A DNA stretch of 64,000 nucleotides, from assembly GCA_910584825.1 (NCBI GenBank), contig CAJUCI010000010.1, forward strand, positions 1 to 64,000. The letters run 5' to 3'. Below, piece by piece: positions 59,289-64,000 of this stretch. The notes below the pieces were generated by a model, which saw only the letters and a program-made list of their open reading frames with translations, ran no database searches and was not told the origin of the DNA. A program made the translations under genes and the position numbers. This DNA comes from an uncultured Duncaniella sp. Its GTDB lineage: Bacteria > Bacteroidota > Bacteroidia > Bacteroidales > Muribaculaceae. Within the stretch, counting starts at the first letter, position 1. Each line of letters begins with the position of its first letter.

Positions 59289-60345
59289 GGGTGGGGATGG
59301 TGAGGTTAACGCTGTAGGTCGTGGCTGACGGAGTGATTTCAAGGGTGTAATTGTCGCCGTAAATGAGTTTGAGCCTCTGCTCCACGTTGCGCAGACCTAT
59401 GCCGGGGGTGTGGGTCGGGTCGGAGGGGTGGTTGCTGTTGAGGCAGCAGAACTCGACAGTCGTGTCGGTGACCACCACGCTTATGCTTACGAATGACTGT
59501 TCGCGATAGGATATGCCATGCTTGAATGCGTTTTCGATGAACACGAGGAATATCAGCGGCGGCACCATCGTACCGGCAATCTCAGAATCCGAAGGAAATT
59601 CCTTGGTGATTGTCACCTTGCTCTCGGGATACCTCTGCCGCATGACGCGCAGGTAGTTGTTGAGAAAACCAATCTCGGCACTCAGGCTGATTTTCGGTTG
59701 CGAGCTGTCATAGAGCATGTAGCGCATGAGGTGTGACATGTCTATGACCATATCCTGTGCCTTGGAGGGGTCAACCTCTATCATCCCGTGAATATTGTTG
59801 AGCATATTCATGTAGAAGTGCGGGTTGATTTGTGCCTTCAGATATGTCAGACGGTTTTCGGCATTGGCTTTCATCAGGCTTTCGCGCTCGAGCCGGTCCT
59901 CGAAACGCTGAAACAGCAGGGCTATCGCAAGGTTGGCCCCGATTATCAGAAGCGAATAAATGAAGTCGAGAAACAGCGGTAGCGGTATGAAATGTCGCGG
60001 TCCCGGAGGTATGTGGCGCGGAGGGCGTGCGGCGAATTCGCTCATGAAATGGATATATTGCCATGTCCATATCAGAGTCAATAGCGCGACTGTGCACAGG
60101 AAGTATAGCCCGATTCGGTTTCGGAATAGCAGCCGGGGTATGAGCAGCCAGTTGTTGACGGCAAACAGCAGGATGAAAGGCACAAGACTGACTGCCATCC
60201 TCATCAAGACTTCCGAGGTCAGGGGCGTGAGATTGTCCATGCTTCTGGCTCTCATGGCTCCGAGCATGAACAGGGCGATAACCATCAGCCACAGGCCGAT
60301 ATATGTCAGCGTCTCGATGTGACGGTTGCGGGTCAGTCTCATCAT
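59260..60345 (-). CDS. LytS-like sensor histidine kinase
   Basis: A 361-aa sensor kinase of the His_kinase (pfam06580-like) type. The ATG at 60345 (MMRLTRNRHIETL) is preferred to an upstream TTG. Four membrane helices fill the first 160 residues, then KAQINPHFYMNMLNNIHGMI carries the phosphorylated His, and the ATPase part includes VPPLIFLVFIENAFKHGISY and GIGLRNVEQRLKLIYGDNY. No extracytoplasmic sensor domain is evident, so it may sense a membrane or envelope signal. Cognate partner is the overlapping LytTR regulator. Confidence 0.93.
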   Translation of the reverse strand: MMRLTRNRHIETLTYIGLWLMVIALFMLGAMRARSMDNLTPLTSEVLMRMAVSLVPFILLFAVNNWLLIPRLLFRNRIGLYFLCTVALLTLIWTWQYIHFMSEFAARPPRHIPPGPRHFIPLPLFLDFIYSLLIIGANLAIALLFQRFEDRLERESLMKANAENRLTYLKAQINPHFYMNMLNNIHGMIEVDPSKAQDMVIDMSHLMRYMLYDSSQPKISLSAEIGFLNNYLRVMRQRYPESKVTITKEFPSDSEIAGTMVPPLIFLVFIENAFKHGISYREQSFVSISVVVTDTTVEFCCLNSNHPSDPTHTPGIGLRNVEQRLKLIYGDNYTLEITPSATTYSVNLTIPTHETEDPDNR

Positions 60346-60506
60346 AATGTCAGTTGCATCGTGGAATTTTTCAATATGCAAAGTAAAGAAAACTCCGACA
60401 ATATCACAACCTTATTAAATGAACTGCCCGAAAAATCCGATGAATCGGCTGTTGGGCCGGGCACTGCGCGATGGGCATGGCAGTGGCCGGGTGCCCACGT
60501 GGTAAA

Positions 60507-61067
60507 TCAGTCCTTATACTTGCGTATGACTATGTGATGCGACTCGGTGATTATGACATCCATCCTCACGTCATGAGGGTCGGCGTCAATCCCCTCGTCG
60601 ATTAGCTGAAAGTCATAGCCTACGCCAATCTTGGTGGCTTTTGAGCCTGAGAGAAGACGGTCATAATAACCCTTGCCGCGACCTACGCGGTTGCCTTTGC
60701 GGTCAAATGCTACGGCAGGCACCACGATAAGTTCGATGTCGTTGATGTCGGTGGTGTCATCGCCCGTGGGCTCTTCGATATGAAACGAGCCGAGCGAGAG
60801 TCTTGACTCATCATAAGGTAGGATGTCGAGGTTGACGCCGTTGACACGCGGCAGATAGAAATGCTTGCGGGGCGACCACCGGCGTATGAATTCGTGGGTC
60901 GACAGTTCGTCGGGCAGTGAGTGATACATCAGTATCCTGTCGGCGAGCATGAAGGCTGCTGTCTGCTCGAGCATGGCGAACACGCTCTGAGCGGCTGTCA
61001 TCCTGTCGCTGTCATCAAGCATCGTCTTGCGGGCTTTCACCCGGCGTCGTATGTCATCTTTGTTCAT
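60507..61067 (-). CDS. 5-formyltetrahydrofolate cyclo-ligase
   Basis: Folate enzyme that converts 5-formyl-THF to 5,10-methenyl-THF with ATP. Contains MYHSLPDELSTHEFIRRW, the conserved VVPAVAFDRKGNRVGRGKGY with YDRLL, and a C-terminal DVRMDVIITE. 186 aa is standard. Last gene of the minus-strand run dCMP deaminase, S41 protease, cyclo-ligase, 15 bases after the protease. Confidence 0.94.
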   Translation of the reverse strand: MNKDDIRRRVKARKTMLDDSDRMTAAQSVFAMLEQTAAFMLADRILMYHSLPDELSTHEFIRRWSPRKHFYLPRVNGVNLDILPYDESRLSLGSFHIEEPTGDDTTDINDIELIVVPAVAFDRKGNRVGRGKGYYDRLLSGSKATKIGVGYDFQLIDEGIDADPHDVRMDVIITESHHIVIRKYKD

Positions 61068-61082
61068 TTTGGACTTTCGCGG

Positions 61083-62699
61083 TTATTTGGTGATTGGGAA
61101 AACCGTTTTCCCTGCATCCAATGCCTCGAGTGCCGAGATGACTGTGGGGTCTGAGTCGTTGATTACCTCGTAGTATCCCTGCACTCCATGAATGTTGCGG
61201 GCTATCATGGCTTTCAAGGAATTAACAAGCAGGTCACGCGAAATGTTTATGTAATACCACCGTGGGGCGATGCCGTTTTTCTGAGCGTATGACACGAAGT
61301 CCTGCAGCAGGGTGTCGTCATCGGGCAGCAGTGCGAGCAGACTGCGTCCGTCGGTGCTCTCGCTCAGCCGTTCACGCTCACGGTCGGTGTAGGCGAACGT
61401 GTATTTCTGAATGAGTCCGGCATTGACCACATTGATGTAATATGATGTGATGCCTGTGGTGTCGTTTGCCACGAATATGTCGGGGGTTATGCCGCCGCCG
61501 CCATACACGGTGCGTCCGTGGAGGGTGGTGTACTCCATTGACTTGTCCTGCTTGATGGAGTCGGCACTGTATAGCTCACCGTGTTCGTAGCGGTTCAGTA
61601 GTTCGCGCTCATAATCGACCCCGGGAGCATAGGTCTTCTGGATGCAACGTCCTGATGGGGTGTAATAGCGGGCTATGGTCAGGCGCAGGGCACTGCTGTC
61701 GGGCAGCTCGAGCTGGTTCTGCACAAGTCCCTTGCCGAACGAACGGCGGCCCACGATGAGTCCGCGGTCGTTGTCCTGCATGGCTCCGGCAAAGATTTCG
61801 CTCGCACTGGCCGAAATTTCATCGAGCAGGACGATTACCTCGCTGTCCTTGAACGAACCTGAGCCGTCGCTGAATGTTGCGTTGTCGCGCGAGGAGTTCT
61901 TGCCCTTAATCGACACGATGGGGCTTCCGGCAGGCAGAAACTCGTTGGCCATCAGTACGGCGTGGTCCATGAATCCGCCACCGTTGCCGCGAAGGTCGAT
62001 GATGAATTTATCTGCACCGTCGGCCATGAGTGTGACCATCGATGTGAGGAATTCGCTGTAGGTGGTGGCTCCGAACTTGTTGATTTTCACATATCCGATG
62101 CCATTGTCCATCATGTAGGCGGCATCGATTGAGGTCACGGGTATGTCATCGCGGGTCACTTCATATGGCAGAAGCTCCTTGGCGGTCGGGCGTTTGATGC
62201 CGAGTTTGACGGTTGTGCCTTTGGGACCGCGCAGATGCTTCATCACTTTGGCGTTGGCCCATGATTGGCCGGCCACGATTGAGTCGTCGATGGTGATGAT
62301 GCGGTCGCCGGGGAGTATGCCTACCTTCTCTGACGGGCCGCCTGAGATTACCTCGAGCACGTTGATGGTGTCGCCAAGCATATTGAAGGATATGCCTATG
62401 CCTGAGAATGAGCCTTCAAGCTCTTCGTTTACGCTTTGCAGGTCGGAGGCGGGGATGTAGACCGAGTGGGGGTCAAGGTGTGACATCAGTCCTGAGAATG
62501 ACGCTTCGAGTATGCTGTCGGTGTCCACCTCGTCGACATAATTCTTGTCGATAAGCTCAAGGATGGTGTCGAGTTTGGTGCGCGAGTTCCATCCGTGATG
62601 GTTGTTGAATAGAGTTTTGCCTATCCACATGCCGCCGACAAGTGCCACGGCCAATGCTAAAGGCATCCAGACGCCTGGGTTTTTAAGGCGATTGTTCAT
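61083..62699 (-). CDS. S41-family C-terminal processing protease (CtpA-like)
   Basis: Periplasmic serine protease of 538 aa. An N-terminal signal anchor (MPLALAVALVGGMWIGKTLF) is followed by a PDZ domain (about 85-170; EELEGSFSGIGISFNMLGD, GGPSEKVGILPGDRIITI) and the S41 core: FIIDLRGNGGGFMDHAV, the nucleophile Ser in ISASASEIFAGAMQD and the general-base Lys in GRRSFGKGLVQNQ. A C-terminal domain of about 150 residues remains. It probably trims or degrades envelope proteins. Starts 7 bases after the dCMP deaminase gene. Confidence 0.94.
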   Translation of the reverse strand: MNNRLKNPGVWMPLALAVALVGGMWIGKTLFNNHHGWNSRTKLDTILELIDKNYVDEVDTDSILEASFSGLMSHLDPHSVYIPASDLQSVNEELEGSFSGIGISFNMLGDTINVLEVISGGPSEKVGILPGDRIITIDDSIVAGQSWANAKVMKHLRGPKGTTVKLGIKRPTAKELLPYEVTRDDIPVTSIDAAYMMDNGIGYVKINKFGATTYSEFLTSMVTLMADGADKFIIDLRGNGGGFMDHAVLMANEFLPAGSPIVSIKGKNSSRDNATFSDGSGSFKDSEVIVLLDEISASASEIFAGAMQDNDRGLIVGRRSFGKGLVQNQLELPDSSALRLTIARYYTPSGRCIQKTYAPGVDYERELLNRYEHGELYSADSIKQDKSMEYTTLHGRTVYGGGGITPDIFVANDTTGITSYYINVVNAGLIQKYTFAYTDRERERLSESTDGRSLLALLPDDDTLLQDFVSYAQKNGIAPRWYYINISRDLLVNSLKAMIARNIHGVQGYYEVINDSDPTVISALEALDAGKTVFPITK

Positions 62700-62706
62700 G
62701 AGTGTG

Positions 62707-63138
62707 TCAAAGAGATTCGGAGATGTGTTTACATTCTATGCCGGCGCGTGTGAGCAGGTCTATGCCGTCGGTGATGCGGTAGAGTTCGTTGAACACCACC
62801 CTTGTTATGCCCGACTGTATGATGAGTTTCGCGCAGTCAAGGCAGGGCGAGGCCGTGATGTAAAGAGTGGCCCCCTCGCTCGAATTATTGGAGCGGGCTA
62901 CTTTGGTGATGGCATTTGCCTCGGCGTGAAGTACATAGGTCTTGGTGGTGCCGTTCTCGTCTTCGCATACGTTCTCGAATCCGGCCGGAGTGCCGTTGAA
63001 CCCGTCGGAGATTATCGTGCGGTCCTTAACCATGAGCGCGCCTACCTTGCGACGTTCGCAGTAAGAGTTTTCGGCCCATATCCGAGCCATGCGCAGATAT
63101 CGTTTGTCAAGCAGAGTCTGCTTTCCGGTGTGATCCAT
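62707..63138 (-). CDS. Deoxycytidylate (dCMP) deaminase family protein
   Basis: Zinc deaminase of 143 aa that makes dUMP for thymidylate synthesis. The zinc site is HAEANAI and PCLDCAKLI; SYCERRKVGALMVKDRTIIS and GFNGTPAGFENVCED are typical of the dCMP deaminase/ComEB group. It is first in the run with the protease and cyclo-ligase, which links it loosely to folate and thymidylate metabolism. The promoter upstream is one of the better matches in the window. Confidence 0.93.
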   Translation of the reverse strand: MDHTGKQTLLDKRYLRMARIWAENSYCERRKVGALMVKDRTIISDGFNGTPAGFENVCEDENGTTKTYVLHAEANAITKVARSNNSSEGATLYITASPCLDCAKLIIQSGITRVVFNELYRITDGIDLLTRAGIECKHISESL

Positions 63139-63162
63139 AAAGGTTGTTTCAGATTACGGTTG

Positions 63163-63193
63163 CAAAGGTAAGCATTTTTTGTCAACCGCTCAA
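63163..63193 (-). promoter_or_regulatory. Promoter of the dCMP deaminase operon
   Basis: On the minus strand: TTG at 63193-63191, a 20-base spacer, then TACCTTTG at 63170-63163, matching the Bacteroidota -33/-7 pattern (TTG, N19-21, TAnnTTTG). The ATG is 24 bases downstream. Confidence 0.65.
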
Positions 63194-63196
63194 CAT

Positions 63197-63223
63197 TTAC
63201 GCCCCCTGAATTAGAGGGCGTAA
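63197..63223. other. Hairpin between bcp and the dCMP deaminase gene
   Basis: TTACGCCC (63197-63204) pairs with GGGCGTAA (63216-63223). There is no T-run on either strand, so termination is uncertain; it may just separate bcp from the downstream promoter. Confidence 0.45.
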
Positions 63224-63290
63224 GGGTGGAAAATTACACATTTTCGTGTTGCTGTGTGCAATCTCGGTTTTTATGGGTTATTGCAGGGTG

Positions 63291-63743
63291 TCAGCCCTTG
63301 AGAATCTGAGCGGCGTGCTCCTTGGTCTTGACCTGTTTGGGGGTGATGATACGTGTCACCTCACCTTCGGGCGAGATGATGAACGTGGTGCGGAATGTGC
63401 CCATATATTTGCGGCCATACATCGATTTCTCGCCCCATACGCCAAACTCGGTCACCAGCTTGTGGTCGGTGTCGGTTATGAGGGGGAAGGGGAGGTCGTT
63501 TTTGGCAATGAACTTCTTGTGAGAGTCGGCACTGTCAACGCTCACGCCTATCACCTGATAGCCTGCATCGAGTAGTTCGTGATAATTGTCGCGCAGATTG
63601 CATGCCTGGGCCGTGCATCCCGAGGTGGAGTCCTTGGGGTAAAAGTAGAGTGCGATGGTGCGGCCGGGGTAGTCGCTGCGTTTTACGGGGTTGCCGTTCT
63701 GGTCCACGCCCAAAAGGTCGGGGACTTTGGTGCCAATTTCCAT
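63291..63743 (-). CDS. bcp: Thioredoxin-dependent thiol peroxidase (Bcp/PrxQ)
   Basis: Peroxiredoxin of 150 aa that reduces hydrogen peroxide and organic peroxides. The peroxidatic Cys is in FYPKDSTSGCTAQACNLRDN, with the resolving Cys five residues later as in PrxQ. The ending ARG-like region FIISPEGEVTRIITPK is typical. It is on the same strand as the truncated gene upstream (13 bases away), which may be in the same transcript. Confidence 0.94.
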   Translation of the reverse strand: MEIGTKVPDLLGVDQNGNPVKRSDYPGRTIALYFYPKDSTSGCTAQACNLRDNYHELLDAGYQVIGVSVDSADSHKKFIAKNDLPFPLITDTDHKLVTEFGVWGEKSMYGRKYMGTFRTTFIISPEGEVTRIITPKQVKTKEHAAQILKG

Positions 63744-63756
63744 AATTATAATAGTT

Positions 63757-64000
63757 TTATCGGTTGTTTATTCCTTTGATGTCGCGGCGGGGAAAGGCGT
63801 CGATGTACGAGCCGGGGGTGGAATTGTAGACATTCACGCCTCGGCCTGATACATATTTCTGAATTGAGTGATACCCCTTGAATGCGAGATGAAATCCCCA
63901 CAACAGCTCATGCAGGCGTATCCCTTTCATTAATGTGGCCACACGCTTGTGCTCCTCCTCGCCGTCAGTGTAGAAATGAGGCTGGATGCTCACCACCGTG
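63757..64000 (-). CDS. C-terminal fragment of an unidentified protein (start beyond the window)
   Basis: The last 81 codons of a gene that enters from the right edge. The frame stays open to base 63999, so a GTG at 63996 is not treated as the start. The fragment reads VVSIQPHFYTDGEEEHKRVA and later HLAFKGYHSIQKYVSGRGVN. The first part is weakly like the end of class V aminotransferases (SPHFYNTEEEI-type), but the last 50 residues are not recognised. Function left open. Confidence 0.7.
   Translation of the reverse strand, partial: TVVSIQPHFYTDGEEEHKRVATLMKGIRLHELLWGFHLAFKGYHSIQKYVSGRGVNVYNSTPGSYIDAFPRRDIKGINNR

Noticed and set aside
60376..60537. Small plus-strand frame (MQSKENSDNITTLL) between the kinase and cyclo-ligase genes
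   Set aside because: Overlaps the end of the cyclo-ligase gene, lacks a promoter match, and its C-terminal half is low-quality sequence; no support for a real gene.
63757..63996. Complete 79-aa gene starting at the GTG at 63996
   Set aside because: The frame stays open to the window edge and the sequence begins in mid-domain, so it is treated as the 3' part of a longer gene.

Overview
The window looks like chromosome from a Bacteroidales gut bacterium, most likely Muribaculaceae-like (inference; no 16S gene is present). Supporting signs are Bacteroidota -7 promoter motifs (TAnnTTTG) before several genes, a long-type IspG, a long eukaryotic-like IleRS, an S6-S18-L9 operon, a glycine-lipid gene pair, a Wzi-type outer membrane protein, an orphan TonB-dependent receptor, and an extracellular GH95 enzyme ending in a 'YNILGQKV...[14 protein letters not shown]'-type tail. 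No phage, insertion sequence, CRISPR array, rRNA or tRNA gene was recognised. Most genes are core housekeeping genes in short operons.

Layout. 1-7.3 kb (+): the end of rpsP with its terminator, a secreted M64 peptidase, ileS, a DksA-like protein, lspA and a DUF4296 lipoprotein. 7.4-12.7 kb: a small orphan ORF facing a minus-strand run of a PIF1-like helicase with TPRs, an outer membrane protein and a Trp/Gly/Pro-rich secreted protein. 12.8-17.4 kb: dus (+), then pgk, nhaA and a DKNYY-repeat protein (-). 17.5-23.7 kb: a divergent pair of a GH95 fucosidase-type enzyme and a membrane-bound AraC regulator that has an HTCS-like sensor but no kinase or receiver. Between the two lie three direct repeats 21-22 bp apart, a strong candidate operator. 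23.8-28.0 kb: fba (-), then Wzi, a lipocalin-like lipoprotein and a LegB-like dehydratase (+). 28.1-38.2 kb (+): rpoN, a PAP2-like protein, purE, ispG, ribD, a GNAT protein, an NhaC antiporter and a TonB-dependent receptor. 38.6-39.7 kb: rpsF-rpsR-rplI, flanked on both sides by repeat-filled intergenic DNA. 40.8-50.0 kb: cls (-), then nadE, a DAACS symporter, an RluA-family enzyme, the glycine-lipid acyltransferases, galE and an aldose-epimerase-like gene (+). 50.5-53.9 kb: a YidE/AspT-type transporter (-), ilvE and an HD-domain protein (+). 53.9-60.3 kb (-): a MacAB-TolC-type export operon with its own LytS/LytTR two-component system. 60.5-64.0 kb (-): 5-formyl-THF cyclo-ligase, an S41 protease, dCMP deaminase, Bcp and a truncated gene.

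The most unusual non-coding content is a set of dispersed intergenic repeat families: arrays of a TCGCA/TGCGA heptamer that start in one orientation and finish in the other (five loci); a roughly 110-135 bp palindrome-bracketed element (GTAGGAGCGACGGC ends, three copies) joined to those arrays by an identical 16-nt junction in opposite orientations; a 47-bp-arm inverted repeat before ribD; AATTAGTAATTAG repeats that form a perfect 19-bp hairpin between convergent genes; and TATAGAG runs. Together they look like a composite, possibly mobile or recombinogenic, non-coding element system.
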